Below, piece by piece: positions 18,690-27,450 of a stretch of 64,000 nucleotides of DNA. Made by a program: the position numbers and the translations under genes. Below the pieces are notes generated by a model. That model saw only the letters and a program-made list of their open reading frames with translations. It had not been told where the DNA came from and made no database searches. Numbering within the stretch: the first letter of the stretch is position 1; the number at the start of each line of letters is the position of its first letter. Origin of the DNA: Halomonas alkalisoli (GTDB lineage: Bacteria; Pseudomonadota; Gammaproteobacteria; Pseudomonadales; Halomonadaceae); assembly GCF_021412585.1 (NCBI RefSeq), contig NZ_JAKCMI010000012.1, positions 1 to 64,000 on the forward strand, given 5' to 3'.

Positions 18690-19010
18690 ATGGACCAACA
18701 CAACAGTCATCACCAGCCTGAGCTGCGCGTCTACCTGCGCGTATGGCTCTGGCTGTTCGTGCTGAGCGTGCTCTCCTACCTGGTCGATGTCTCCGGCCTG
18801 GAGGGCTTGCCCAAGTGGGGCTTGATCACCCTGTTCATGCTGCTCAAGGCCGGCCTGATCGTGGCCTTCTTCATGCACATGGCCTGGGAACGCCTATCGA
18901 TCATCTATACGGTGCTGGTGCCCCCGGGGGTGCTGCTGTTCCTCGCCGCCCTGATGGCCATGGAAGCGAACTACACGCTGAGTTCGCGTCTGGCGCTCTT
19001 CGTCAACTGA
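18690..19010 (+). CDS. Cytochrome c oxidase subunit IV-like protein
   Basis: 106-residue protein with three predicted membrane helices (about 13-33, 38-60, 68-90), typical of the small bacterial subunit IV/CyoD-like family (PF03626-type). MDQHNSHHQPELRVYLRVW forms a short cytosolic N-terminus. GTAGGAGG precedes the ATG. It is the last gene of the operon; a hairpin follows at 19061. Confidence 0.88.
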   Translation: MDQHNSHHQPELRVYLRVWLWLFVLSVLSYLVDVSGLEGLPKWGLITLFMLLKAGLIVAFFMHMAWERLSIIYTVLVPPGVLLFLAALMAMEANYTLSSRLALFVN

Positions 19011-19060
19011 CGCTCGCATTGATAACGTCTGCTGGACGTGACCGCTGTGCTGATACATTG

Positions 19061-19091
19061 ACGCCTTATGGGCCTTTCGCCCACAAGGCGT
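19061..19091 (+). terminator. Hairpin after the oxidase operon
   Basis: ACGCCTT-A-TGGGC (19061-19073), CTTTC loop, GCCCA-C-AAGGCGT (19079-19091): 12 paired bases with one mismatch. It lies 50 bp after the subunit IV stop and 51 bp before rluF. No U-run follows. Probably the operon's terminator. Confidence 0.6.
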
Positions 19092-19142
19092 AGCATGCTT
19101 GAATGCCTGACAGTCACCCGCGTTCCTTCTGGTAAGAGTGCC

Positions 19143-20168
19143 ATGGCCTTCAGTTCTTCGACACGTATCAACAAGTTCATCAGTGAAAGCGGCATGTGCT
19201 CCAGGCGGGAGGCCGACCGCTATGTGGAGCAGGGCAACGTGTTCCTCAATGGCAAGCGAGCCAAGACGGGCGACCAGGTGTTCCCGGGGGATGAGGTCAA
19301 GGTCAACGGCCAGTTGATCGAGCCTCAGGAAGCCGAAGACCTTGTCTTCATCGCCCTGAACAAGCCGGTGGGCATCGTCAGCACCACCGAGCCGAGCGAG
19401 AAGGACAACATCGTCGACTTCGTCAAGCATGGGGTGCGTATCTTCCCCATCGGCCGGCTGGACAAGGATTCACAGGGACTCATCTTCCTGACCAACAATG
19501 GTGACCTGGTCAACAAGATACTCCGGGCCAGCAACAATCATGAGAAGGAGTATCGGGTCACCGTCAACAAGCCGATTACCGATGACTTCATCGTGGGCAT
19601 GAGTTCCGGCGTGCGTATCCTTGGCGAGGTGACGAAGCCGTGCAAGGTCGTCAAGGAGTCGACCTTCGTTTTCAATATAACGCTGGTGCAAGGGCTGAAT
19701 CGCCAGATTCGGCGCATGTGCGAAAAGTTCGATTACGAGGTCACCAGGCTCGAGCGAATCCGGATAATGAACGTGTCGCTCAAGGGGCTGGCGCTTGGGG
19801 ACTGGCGCGACCTGACCGCGAAAGAGATCGACACGATCAATGCGCTGACCGAGAGCTCAGCCTCTGCTGCCGAGGGCAGGAAATCTTCGGCGGCCAGGGC
19901 GCCGGGCAAGCGCAAGACAGCCAAGGTCGCCAAGGGGGGAGCGGCCGCGAGCAGGCGTGACAACCAAGGCAAGGCGTCCTCGAGCGGTCGCACCACGGGC
20001 AAGGGGTCCAAGGCCAGGTCGTCAACAGGTGGAAGCGCAGGCAAGGGGGCCGGGCCGAAGCAGAAGGCCAACGCCAGAAAGCAGAACTCCCTCCAGAAGA
20101 AACCCCGGTCGACCGGCGGCCAACCGGGAAGGGCGGGCAGACCACGCCGGGCGAAGCCGGGGCGGTAG
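19143..20168 (+). CDS. rluF: 23S rRNA pseudouridine(2604) synthase with long basic tail
   Basis: 341-residue RluF-type enzyme. An N-terminal S4 RNA-binding domain (about 1-60, [30 protein letters not shown]) precedes the RsuA/RluF catalytic domain with the catalytic Asp in [19 protein letters not shown] and the RluF-like [16 protein letters not shown]. It isomerises U2604 of 23S rRNA. The last 105 or so residues form a low-complexity Lys/Arg/Gly/Ser tail absent from E. coli RluF, probably disordered and RNA-binding. ATG at 19143 starts directly at the S4 domain; the upstream in-frame ATG at 19068 lies inside a hairpin. Confidence 0.93.
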   Translation: MAFSSSTRINKFISESGMCSRREADRYVEQGNVFLNGKRAKTGDQVFPGDEVKVNGQLIEPQEAEDLVFIALNKPVGIVSTTEPSEKDNIVDFVKHGVRIFPIGRLDKDSQGLIFLTNNGDLVNKILRASNNHEKEYRVTVNKPITDDFIVGMSSGVRILGEVTKPCKVVKESTFVFNITLVQGLNRQIRRMCEKFDYEVTRLERIRIMNVSLKGLALGDWRDLTAKEIDTINALTESSASAAEGRKSSAARAPGKRKTAKVAKGGAAASRRDNQGKASSSGRTTGKGSKARSSTGGSAGKGAGPKQKANARKQNSLQKKPRSTGGQPGRAGRPRRAKPGR

Positions 20169-20208
20169 GTCCGCCTCAGGCGGTGGAGTGAGCAAGGGAG
20201 GGCTCGCA

Positions 20209-21447
20209 GTGCAGGGAACCACTGAAGCTGGGGAGGCAGGGCCGTCGCTGGCGCCGGGCGGTCGCGTGCACTCTCTGGACGTGCTGCGTGGCTTTGCCCT
20301 GCTTGGCATACTGGTCATGAATATCCAGGCCTTCGCCATGCCAATGGCGGCCTATACCAATCCCACTGCGTGGGGCGACCTGACCGGCGCCAACTTCGGG
20401 GTCTGGCTGCTGAGCCATCTGTTCGCCGATGAGAAGATGATGGCCATCTTCTCGATGCTCTTCGGTGCCGGCATCGTGCTGTTTGCCGACCATGCCAGGC
20501 AACGAGGGAAGTCGGCGGCAGGGCTGCACTATCGACGAAATGCCTGGCTGCTGCTCTTCGGCGCTGCCCATGGGTACCTGTTGTGGTTTGGGGATATCCT
20601 GTTTCTCTATGCCGTCTGCGGCTTCGCGCTGTTTCCCTTCCGCAATTTATCTCCACGCGCTCTGTTCGTCCTGGGCCTCGCACTACTGTCAGTATCCTCG
20701 CTGTTGTTTCTCTATTTCGGCTGGTCGATGAGACTGTGGCCGGAGGCGCAGCTGGCCGCCTTCGAGGCGGAGTGGCGTCCTGCGCCAGCGGCTCTGGCCG
20801 AGGAGATCGCGATTTATCGTGGCGGCTGGCTCGAGCAGCTGGCACATCGCGCGCCGATCACCGCCGAAGCGCAGACCTTTGTCCTGATCGTCTGGGGTTT
20901 CTGGCGGGCGGCGGGTCTGATGCTGATCGGTATGGGGCTGTACCGGCTCGGCGTGCTGAGTGGCCAGGCTTCCAGTGCGACCTACTGGCGCCTGCTGATG
21001 GCGGGGTGGCTCATTGGCCTGCCGCTGGTGGGCTATGGTGTTGCCTGGAATTTTGCCAATGGCTGGGGGCCGGAATCTCTCTTCCATGGCAGCCAGTTCA
21101 ACTACTGGGGCAGCCTGCCGGTCAGCCTCGGCTGGGTGGCCGCTGTCGTGCTGCTGCTTCGCCATGGGGCACTCCGCTGGCTGACGAGGCGGTTGGCCGC
21201 CGTGGGGCGCATGGCCTTTACTCTCTATATCCTGCAGACCGTCATCGGCGTCTTGCTCTTCTATGGCCAGGGGCTGGCGCTATTCGGCCAGGTCGAGCGG
21301 ACGGGACAGATCGCTATCGTGCTGGCCATCTGGCTGTTGCAGCTGCTGCTGGCGCCGATCTGGTTGCACCACTTTCGCTCGGGGCCACTGGAGTGGCTAT
21401 GGCGCTCCCTGACCTACGGAGAGCGTCAACCGTTTCGTCGACAATAA
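20209..21447 (+). CDS. DUF418 membrane protein
   Basis: 412-residue polytopic membrane protein. The N-terminal SLDVLRGFALLGILVMNIQAF is the hallmark of DUF418/acyltransferase-3-like proteins, and the C-terminal ILQTVIGVLLFYGQGLALFG, then APIWLHHFRSGPLEWLWRSLTY is the DUF418 end signature. About ten helices. The chosen start is GTG at 20209, 6 bases after AAGGGAGGG; upstream in-frame codons would overlap the end of rluF and show no membrane-protein character. Family function is unknown. Confidence 0.85.
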   Translation: MQGTTEAGEAGPSLAPGGRVHSLDVLRGFALLGILVMNIQAFAMPMAAYTNPTAWGDLTGANFGVWLLSHLFADEKMMAIFSMLFGAGIVLFADHARQRGKSAAGLHYRRNAWLLLFGAAHGYLLWFGDILFLYAVCGFALFPFRNLSPRALFVLGLALLSVSSLLFLYFGWSMRLWPEAQLAAFEAEWRPAPAALAEEIAIYRGGWLEQLAHRAPITAEAQTFVLIVWGFWRAAGLMLIGMGLYRLGVLSGQASSATYWRLLMAGWLIGLPLVGYGVAWNFANGWGPESLFHGSQFNYWGSLPVSLGWVAAVVLLLRHGALRWLTRRLAAVGRMAFTLYILQTVIGVLLFYGQGLALFGQVERTGQIAIVLAIWLLQLLLAPIWLHHFRSGPLEWLWRSLTYGERQPFRRQ

Positions 21448-21513
21448 CGATTGCAGGCGATCGCGTTCTCAGATGATACGCACGATCGGGTAAAGGCTGC
21501 TATCGTGGCGTAA

Positions 21514-22140
21514 ATGTCGGAAACGCGCCGAGGTGTCATGAACAACGCTCGTCTAATGAGCCCTGCAGCAGCACGCAATCGCCAGCCCATCCTGGACGTG
21601 TTGCAGGACGTGCTGCCCGAGAAGGCGACCATCCTGGAAGTGGCCAGCGGCAGTGGCGAACACGGCATCCATTGCGCCGGCGCGATGCCGGGATGGGAGT
21701 GGCAGCCCAGCGACCCGAATGCCCATGCCCGTCGCTCCATCGAGGCGTGGCGGGAGCACGCCGGGCTGCCCAACCTGCTTCCGCCACTGGCGCTGGACGT
21801 GACGACGCTCTGCCCGGCGGGGCCGTTCGACGCCATTGTCGCGATCAACCTGATCCATATTTCGCCCTGGGAGGTCACCGAGGCGCTGATGGCCTGTGCC
21901 GGAAGGCGATTGACCGAGGGCGGTGTGCTCTATCTCTATGGCCCCTACCGGCGGGAAGGGCGCCATACGGCGCCCAGCAACGAAGCCTTCGATGCCGACC
22001 TCAAGGCACGCGATCCCCGCTGGGGGGTGCGCGATCTGGAAGCGGTGACCGCGGAAGCCGAACGCCATGGCCTGGTGCTTGAGCGCGTGGTCGAGATGCC
22101 GGCCAATAATCTCAGCGTGGTGCTGCGCCGGTCCCATTGA
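21514..22140 (+). CDS. DUF938 SAM-dependent methyltransferase-like protein
   Basis: 208-residue cytosolic protein with a Rossmann-type SAM site (ATILEVASGSGEHGIHCA near residue 40) and DUF938 signatures WQPSDPN, INLIHISPW and LYGPYRREGRHTAPSNEAFD. The substrate is unknown. A second ATG at 21538 (MNNARLMSPAAARNRQ) is an equally possible start, since conservation begins there. Confidence 0.85.
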   Translation: MSETRRGVMNNARLMSPAAARNRQPILDVLQDVLPEKATILEVASGSGEHGIHCAGAMPGWEWQPSDPNAHARRSIEAWREHAGLPNLLPPLALDVTTLCPAGPFDAIVAINLIHISPWEVTEALMACAGRRLTEGGVLYLYGPYRREGRHTAPSNEAFDADLKARDPRWGVRDLEAVTAEAERHGLVLERVVEMPANNLSVVLRRSH

Positions 22141-22197
22141 GCCAGTGTCGTTGAGTCAGGAGGCGTATTCCGGTACCCGTAGCGGGGTCGCCATGGC

Positions 22198-22440
22198 TTA
22201 CTCGTCGGCGTCCGCTCCAGGCCTTTCCTCGATCTGGCCCGGAATGCGGTAGCGAACGCCTTCGGCCTGGCGGTCCTCCTCATAGCGCCGGCTCTCCTCC
22301 TCGGCCGGCACGCCCCAGAGGGTCTCCCGGCTGCCGTCCTGGAAGGTATAGGTGGTGCAACCGGCGAGCAGGGCAATGGCCAGCAGCGTGCCAGAGGCTG
22401 GCAGGAAATGAGTCGCTCGAATCACGATGAATCCCTTCAA
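22198..22440 (-). CDS. Small lipoprotein
   Basis: 80-residue protein with a hydrophobic leader and lipobox LLAGC at about residues 24-28, so probably lipid-anchored in the outer membrane after cleavage. The mature part is short, hydrophilic and acidic (TTYTFQDGSRETLWGVPAEEESRRYEEDRQAEG). The start may be GTG at 22425 (VIRATHF). I recognise no family. Confidence 0.6.
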   Translation of the reverse strand: MKGFIVIRATHFLPASGTLLAIALLAGCTTYTFQDGSRETLWGVPAEEESRRYEEDRQAEGVRYRIPGQIEERPGADADE

Positions 22441-22501
22441 AAAGAGGCTGATGCGGCAAGCCTGAGGCCATGAGGGGCGGGCGTCAAGCGCCTGGCCCCG
22501 G

Positions 22502-23761
22502 TTACCCCGAGATGCCCAGCATGATCGGCACGTAGACCACCAGCAGCAGCACCCCGATCAGGCCCAGGAGATAGGGAATGATGGCGCGGGTGATGCGCTC
22601 CAGCGGCAGCTGGGTCACCGACGAGGCAACATAGAGATTGATCGCCACCGGGGGGGTGATCATGCCGATGGCCAGCCCCACCACGATGATCAGGCCGAAG
22701 TGGATCGGGTCGATACCCAGTTGGAGCACCAGCGGCAACAGCACCGGGGTCAGGATGATCAGGGCGCTGGCCGTCTCGATGAATACGCCGGTAAGCAGGA
22801 TCACCGCCACGACCAGCAGCATGATCACGTAGGGGTTGGTGGAGATCGACAGCACCGCCTGGGCGATGGCGCCGGGCACCTGCCAGCTCGACAGCGTCCA
22901 GCTGAGTACCGCCGAGGTGGCGATGACCAGCATGATCACCGAGGTGGTGATCGCCGAGCGGATCAGGATGCGGTAGACGTCGGGAATCTTCAGGTCGCGA
23001 TAGACGAAGAGCGACACCAGCAGGGCGTAGTTGACCGCCACCACCGCCGCCTCGCTGGGCGTGAAGATGCCGGAGAAGATGCCGCCGAGAATGATCACCG
23101 GGGTCATCAGCCCCCAGCTGGCACTCTTCAGCGTGCGCCAGATGGTGGCCAGGGAGAGCGCCGTGCCGCGAGGGTAGTTGCGCCGGTAGGCCTGGGTGAT
23201 GGCAATCGCCATCAGCCCCAGCCCCATGACCAGGCCGGGAATGAAGCCGTTGAGGAACAGCTTGGACACCGACTGCTGGGCGATCACCGCATAGATGATC
23301 ATCGGCACCGAGGGCGGTATCACCACGCCGATGGTGCCGCTGGCGGCGATCAGGCTGGCCGCCGATGCGGGATCGTAGCCCTTCTTGCGTAGTTCCGGCA
23401 CCAGGCTCGAGCCCACCGCGGCGGTGGTGGCGGCACCGGAGCCGGAGATGGCGGCGAAGAACATCCCGGCCAATACCGAGACGATCGACAGCCCCCCCTT
23501 GAGGAAGCCGAACAGCGAATCGGCAAAGTCGACCAGCTTCTCGCTCACCTTGCCCTGTGCCATCAGGTCGCCGGCGAGGATGAACATGGGAACCGCCACC
23601 AGGGCGAAGGAGTTGATGCCCTGGAACATCTGCTGGGTGACCACCATCAGCGGCACGCCCTGGGCGTTGAGGGCCAGCAGCGTGCTGGCGCCGATGGCCA
23701 GGGCGATGGGTACCCCGGCCAGCATGAAGAGGAAGAACAGCGCGAACAGCAGGCCCGTCAT
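22502..23761 (-). CDS. dctM: TRAP transporter large permease, system 1
   Basis: 419-residue DctM-type membrane subunit (about 12 helices) of a Na+-dependent TRAP importer. Typical motifs: FALVAVPMFILAGDLM, SGSGAATTAAVGS, IPPSVPMIIYAV, IFTPSEAAVVAV and the C-terminal GMITPPVAINLYVAS. ATG at 23761 overlaps the dctQ stop by 4 bp. The frame remains open further upstream but that part is the dctQ shadow. Last gene of the dctPQM operon. Confidence 0.95.
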   Translation of the reverse strand: MTGLLFALFFLFMLAGVPIALAIGASTLLALNAQGVPLMVVTQQMFQGINSFALVAVPMFILAGDLMAQGKVSEKLVDFADSLFGFLKGGLSIVSVLAGMFFAAISGSGAATTAAVGSSLVPELRKKGYDPASAASLIAASGTIGVVIPPSVPMIIYAVIAQQSVSKLFLNGFIPGLVMGLGLMAIAITQAYRRNYPRGTALSLATIWRTLKSASWGLMTPVIILGGIFSGIFTPSEAAVVAVNYALLVSLFVYRDLKIPDVYRILIRSAITTSVIMLVIATSAVLSWTLSSWQVPGAIAQAVLSISTNPYVIMLLVVAVILLTGVFIETASALIILTPVLLPLVLQLGIDPIHFGLIIVVGLAIGMITPPVAINLYVASSVTQLPLERITRAIIPYLLGLIGVLLLVVYVPIMLGISG

Positions 23762-24303
23762 GGCGGGGGTTCCTCGGCGGTTCCGCTGCCGATGCCGGCG
23801 GCCGTATTGGGGCCCTGGACGATCAGCTCGACCAGGTCGACGAGGGCGTACCAGGCCATGATGGCGGCGCTGATGGGGATGATGGCGTAGACATAGGTCA
23901 TGGAGAGGCGCAGCGAAGCCGATTTCTGAAAGCTCTGCACCTGCATGTAGCGATGGCCGATGATGATCAGCGCGATCATGAAGCCGAGAACGACCAGCAC
24001 GGCCGCCAGGCGCAATAGCTGCTGCAGTCGGCCGGGCAGCGCCTCGACCACGAAGGTCACGGCGATATGGCGGCCGCGCTGGAAGGCCAGCGTGGCGCCA
24101 AGGAAGGTGATCCACACCAGCAGGAACCGCGCGACCTCTTCGGTCCAGCCGACGGCGGAGAAGAACACGCGCGAGACGATCTGCAGGGTGATCACGCCGA
24201 TCAATGCCGCCATGCCCGCAAAGACCACGGGCTGAATGACGGCATCGAGGACGTGCTCAATGCGCTGCAGGGGGGTGAGCAGCGATTGGAGCCGGTTCGG
24301 CAC
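23758..24303 (-). CDS. dctQ: TRAP transporter small permease, system 1
   Basis: 181-residue DctQ-type protein with four membrane helices; the AVGWTEEVARFLLVWITFLGATLAFQRGRHIAV segment is diagnostic. It starts with GTG directly after the dctP stop and overlaps dctM by 4 bp, so the three genes are translationally coupled. A Pro/Glu-rich tail ends the protein. Confidence 0.92.
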   Translation of the reverse strand: MPNRLQSLLTPLQRIEHVLDAVIQPVVFAGMAALIGVITLQIVSRVFFSAVGWTEEVARFLLVWITFLGATLAFQRGRHIAVTFVVEALPGRLQQLLRLAAVLVVLGFMIALIIIGHRYMQVQSFQKSASLRLSMTYVYAIIPISAAIMAWYALVDLVELIVQGPNTAAGIGSGTAEEPPP

Positions 24304-25299
24304 TTACTCCAGCGCCTCCCGGATGCGGGGCAGGTAATCGCCGAACTGCTCGCCGTACTTCTCGTAGACCGGTGCCACGGCAGCCTGGAAGGCTTCGAGG
24401 TCCGCGTCGTCGACGATCTGCATGCCGGCGGCGCGGAGCTCTTCCAGCTGTTCGGCTTCCATGTCGGCATTGTAGCGACGCTCATGCTCGGCGGCTTCCT
24501 GGGCGGCCTGGCGCAGCACGTCCTGAGCTGCCTCCGGCAGGCCGTTCCAGACCGGCATGCCCATGACGAAGATCGCCGGCGCATAGGTGTGCCGCGACAG
24601 CGTCATATGGGTCTGGGTCTCGTTGAGCTTGAACGAGTGGATGACGTTGACCGGGTTTTCCTGGCCGTCGATGGTGCCCTGCTGCATGGCGGTAAGCGCC
24701 TCGGTCCAGGCCATGGGGATGGCGTTGGCGCCGAGCTCGCTGAAGGTATCGGTATAGACCGGGTTCTCCATCACGCGGATGCGCAAGCCGTCGATATCGG
24801 CGGGGGTGCGGACCTCACGCTCGCTGTTGGTCAGGTTGCGAAAGCCGCGTTCGGCGTAGGCCAGGCCCTTGAGGTTCACCTCGCTAAGCTTGTCGAGCAG
24901 CTCCTGGCCGATGGGACCATCGAGGACCTCATAGGCGGCTTCGGGCGAGGGGAAGAGGAAGGGGAGCTCGAATACCGCCATCTCCTCGACGAAGTTGGCC
25001 ACCGGCCCGTTGGTGATCACGCCCATGTCCACGGTGCCGATCTGCATGCCTTCGAGCAGGGTGCGCTCGTCGCCCAGTGAGGCATTGGGGTAGATGTCGA
25101 TGGTGATCGCACCCTCGGTGCGCTCGGCGACCAGTTCCTGGAACTTCACCGCGGCGATATGGAAGCCGTCCTGCTCGTTGACCACATGGGCCAGGCGCAG
25201 GGTGACCGGGTCCATGTCCTCGAAGTCGGAGGCCTGGGCGGAGGTTGCCATGGCCAGGGAGACGGCCAGAGCCAGCGTTGCGCGTGCTGCAATTTTCAT
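24304..25299 (-). CDS. dctP: TRAP transporter solute-binding protein, system 1
   Basis: 331-residue periplasmic DctP-family receptor with signal peptide (ARATLALAVSLAMATSAQA). Family stretches: RLAHVVNEQDGFHIAAVKFQ, YPNASLGDERTLLEGMQIGTVDMG, then the carboxylate-binding Arg region GLRIRVMENPVYTDTF and GTIDGQENPVNVI. The ATG at 25299 has AGAGGAAG upstream; an in-frame start 11 codons earlier lacks this and would add a non-signal extension. Substrate is probably a carboxylate; context does not name it. Confidence 0.94.
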   Translation of the reverse strand: MKIAARATLALAVSLAMATSAQASDFEDMDPVTLRLAHVVNEQDGFHIAAVKFQELVAERTEGAITIDIYPNASLGDERTLLEGMQIGTVDMGVITNGPVANFVEEMAVFELPFLFPSPEAAYEVLDGPIGQELLDKLSEVNLKGLAYAERGFRNLTNSEREVRTPADIDGLRIRVMENPVYTDTFSELGANAIPMAWTEALTAMQQGTIDGQENPVNVIHSFKLNETQTHMTLSRHTYAPAIFVMGMPVWNGLPEAAQDVLRQAAQEAAEHERRYNADMEAEQLEELRAAGMQIVDDADLEAFQAAVAPVYEKYGEQFGDYLPRIREALE

Positions 25300-25409
25300 T
25301 GTCGTTCTTCCTCTCTCGGGACAATTCGTCACCGAGCATGCCCCAGGGCGCCCGAGGGGGTCAACGGCAATGACACCAAATGGTTACAAAAGCGTCGCTC
25401 CGCCTTCCC

Positions 25410-25898
25410 TCACAGGAGGCGGTACATGATGTGGGCATCCACCAAGCCCTGCTCGGGATGGCGAAAGGCACAGGGAAGGGTGCCGACGATGGAGAAACCG
25501 TACTTCTGCCACTGCCGGATAGCGACCTCGTTGGTCGCCACCACGATATTGTATTGCATGGCGGTGAAACCCAGCTCGCGGGCTAGGCCAAGGGAGTCCT
25601 GGCACATTTTGCCGGCGATGCCCTGGCCACGGGCATGTTCGGCGACCAGATAGCCGCAGTTGCAGACGTGATCACCGGGGCCGGGCTGGTTGGGCTTGAG
25701 GTAATAGGTGCCGAGCACCTTGCCCGCAGCGTCTTCGGCCACCCTGACCGCGCGGGGTAGCTCCACCCACATGCGGTAGGCGTCGGACTCGCTGATCCCG
25801 CGTGGCACCGCATAGGTGGTGCCGGCATGCAGGACCGGCGCCATGAATTCCCACATGGCGGGCCAGTCGTCGGGCTGGTAGGGACGGATGCGGATCAT
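25410..25898 (-). CDS. GNAT-family N-acetyltransferase
   Basis: 162-residue GNAT protein. The acetyl-CoA loop is in YLVAEHARGQGIAGKMCQDSLGLARELGF, followed by the family's N-ValAla-x-N-x-A-I-x-x-W/Y-x-K-x-GF end (VVATNEVAIRQWQKYGFSIVG). The acceptor is unknown; L-amino-acid or phosphinothricin-type N-acetyltransferases look similar. GGAGGAAACC precedes the ATG. It sits between the guanidinobutyrate operon and dctPQM, 67 bp after the dehydrogenase stop, so it may be read through from that operon. Confidence 0.85.
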   Translation of the reverse strand: MIRIRPYQPDDWPAMWEFMAPVLHAGTTYAVPRGISESDAYRMWVELPRAVRVAEDAAGKVLGTYYLKPNQPGPGDHVCNCGYLVAEHARGQGIAGKMCQDSLGLARELGFTAMQYNIVVATNEVAIRQWQKYGFSIVGTLPCAFRHPEQGLVDAHIMYRLL

Positions 25899-25965
25899 GC
25901 GGTTTCCTCCTTGACACCAAGCATCGGCCCACTATTTTACGCCATGTCGATCAGCAAAGGGTAAT

Positions 25966-27429
25966 TCAAGTTTCGTCATCACCGTCGGTGGGCCCGATCA
26001 GGTGCTTCACCTCAAGGTAGGCGGAAAGGCCCCAGGGGCCCAGCTCCCGGCCGATACCGCTGCGCTTGAAGCCGCCCCAGCCGGTCTGGGGCAGTACCAG
26101 CTGTTCGCTGTTGAGCCAGATACTGCCCGCCTGCAGCTGACGACCGATTCGGGAAGCCCGCCGGGGGTCGTCGCTGATTACCGTGGCCGCCAGGCCGAAC
26201 TCGCTGTCGTTGGCCAGGGCGATGGCTTCCTCCTCAGTGGCGACGCTGCGTCCGCAGAGCACCGGGCCGAAGATCTCCTCTCGCCATAGCCGGCTCTCGA
26301 TCGGCACGTCGCGGTAGAGGGTGGGCGCCACGAAGTAGCCTTGGCCAGGCAGCTCACGATGCCTGGCATCGCGCACGGCCACTAGCCCCTCCCGCTCGGC
26401 CATGGCGAAATAGTTCAGCACGTTCTCGCGCTGGCGCGCGCTGGTCAGTGGGCCCATGTGGCTGTCTTCGTCAAGCGGGTTCCCCAGCACCAGGGCGTCG
26501 ATACGCTTCGCCAGGGCGGCATAGAGCGGCTCGGCGACGGCTTCATGGACGATCAGGCGCGAGGTGGCCGAGCAGATCTGGCCGGCATTGAAATAGATGC
26601 CGGCCATGACCCAGTCGGCGGCCTGGTCGGGGTCGGCATCCTCCATCACGATGATCGGCGACTTGCCGCCCAGTTCCAGGGAGACACCGACCGTACGCTC
26701 GGCGGCGGCCCGCATCACCGCTTCGCCGACCCGGTTGCTGCCGGTGAAGGAGACCTTGTCGATACCGGGGTGAGCGGCGAGCGGCGCGCCGACGCCCTCG
26801 CCATCGCCGAACACAAGGTTGAGCACACCGGGGGGCAGGTCGACCTCTTGGGCGATCTCGGCTAGCGTGCGTTCGGGCAGCGGGGTCACCTCGGAGGGCT
26901 TGAGTACCGCCGTGCAGCCCGCCGCCAGGGCCGGTGCCAGCTTCCAGGCGCTGGTCACCAGGGGGAAGTTCCAGGGCGTGATCAGTCCCACCACGCCCAC
27001 CGGGTCGTGATAGCAGCGAGCCTGCACGCCTCCCATTTCCAGCTCCACGCGCCGGCCCTGACGGGCGTCCAGCGCTCGGGCCAGGCCGGCATAGTAGCGG
27101 TAGCAGGCAATGGCATCGTCCAGGTCGATACCGGCTTCGGCGAGCACCTTGCCGTTGTTGGTGGAGGAAAGGCGAACCATCTCGTCGCGGCGGCGGGTCA
27201 GGGCATCGGCGAAGCCCTCGAGGTAGGTTGCCCGCTGGGCGCCGGAGAGAGCCTGCCAGGCCGGCAGGGCTCGCCGTGCGGCGGCCACGGCGGCCTCGAC
27301 ATCGGCGGGATCGCCGGAGGTGACCTCGGCGATCACCGTCTCCGTGTAGGGGTTGGTCACCGTCAGCCGCCGTTCGCCCCGGGAGGCCACCCAATGGTTA
27401 TCGACGAATTGCTGGTCAAGGCATTGCAT
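25966..27429 (-). CDS. Aldehyde dehydrogenase, probably for 4-guanidinobutyraldehyde
   Basis: 487-residue NAD(P)+-dependent aldehyde dehydrogenase. Catalytic elements: TPWNFPLVTSAWKLAPALAAGC (cofactor site), FTGSNRVGE, the general base Glu in LELGGKSP and the nucleophile Cys in FNAGQICSATSR. The nearest well-known relatives are betaine-aldehyde/gamma-aminobutyraldehyde dehydrogenases such as KauB. In this operon, after an AruI-like decarboxylase and next to guanidinobutyrase, the expected reaction is 4-guanidinobutyraldehyde to 4-guanidinobutyrate. Betaine aldehyde dehydrogenase is less likely because no bet genes are near. Confidence 0.85.
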   Translation of the reverse strand: MQCLDQQFVDNHWVASRGERRLTVTNPYTETVIAEVTSGDPADVEAAVAAARRALPAWQALSGAQRATYLEGFADALTRRRDEMVRLSSTNNGKVLAEAGIDLDDAIACYRYYAGLARALDARQGRRVELEMGGVQARCYHDPVGVVGLITPWNFPLVTSAWKLAPALAAGCTAVLKPSEVTPLPERTLAEIAQEVDLPPGVLNLVFGDGEGVGAPLAAHPGIDKVSFTGSNRVGEAVMRAAAERTVGVSLELGGKSPIIVMEDADPDQAADWVMAGIYFNAGQICSATSRLIVHEAVAEPLYAALAKRIDALVLGNPLDEDSHMGPLTSARQRENVLNYFAMAEREGLVAVRDARHRELPGQGYFVAPTLYRDVPIESRLWREEIFGPVLCGRSVATEEEAIALANDSEFGLAATVISDDPRRASRIGRQLQAGSIWLNSEQLVLPQTGWGGFKRSGIGRELGPWGLSAYLEVKHLIGPTDGDDET

Positions 27430-27450
27430 GAGGATTCTCTTCTTGGTTGG

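Noticed and set aside
25966..27429. Betaine-aldehyde dehydrogenase (osmoprotection)
   Set aside because: Sequence class allows it, but there is no betA, betI or betT nearby, and the operon context is guanidinobutyrate catabolism.
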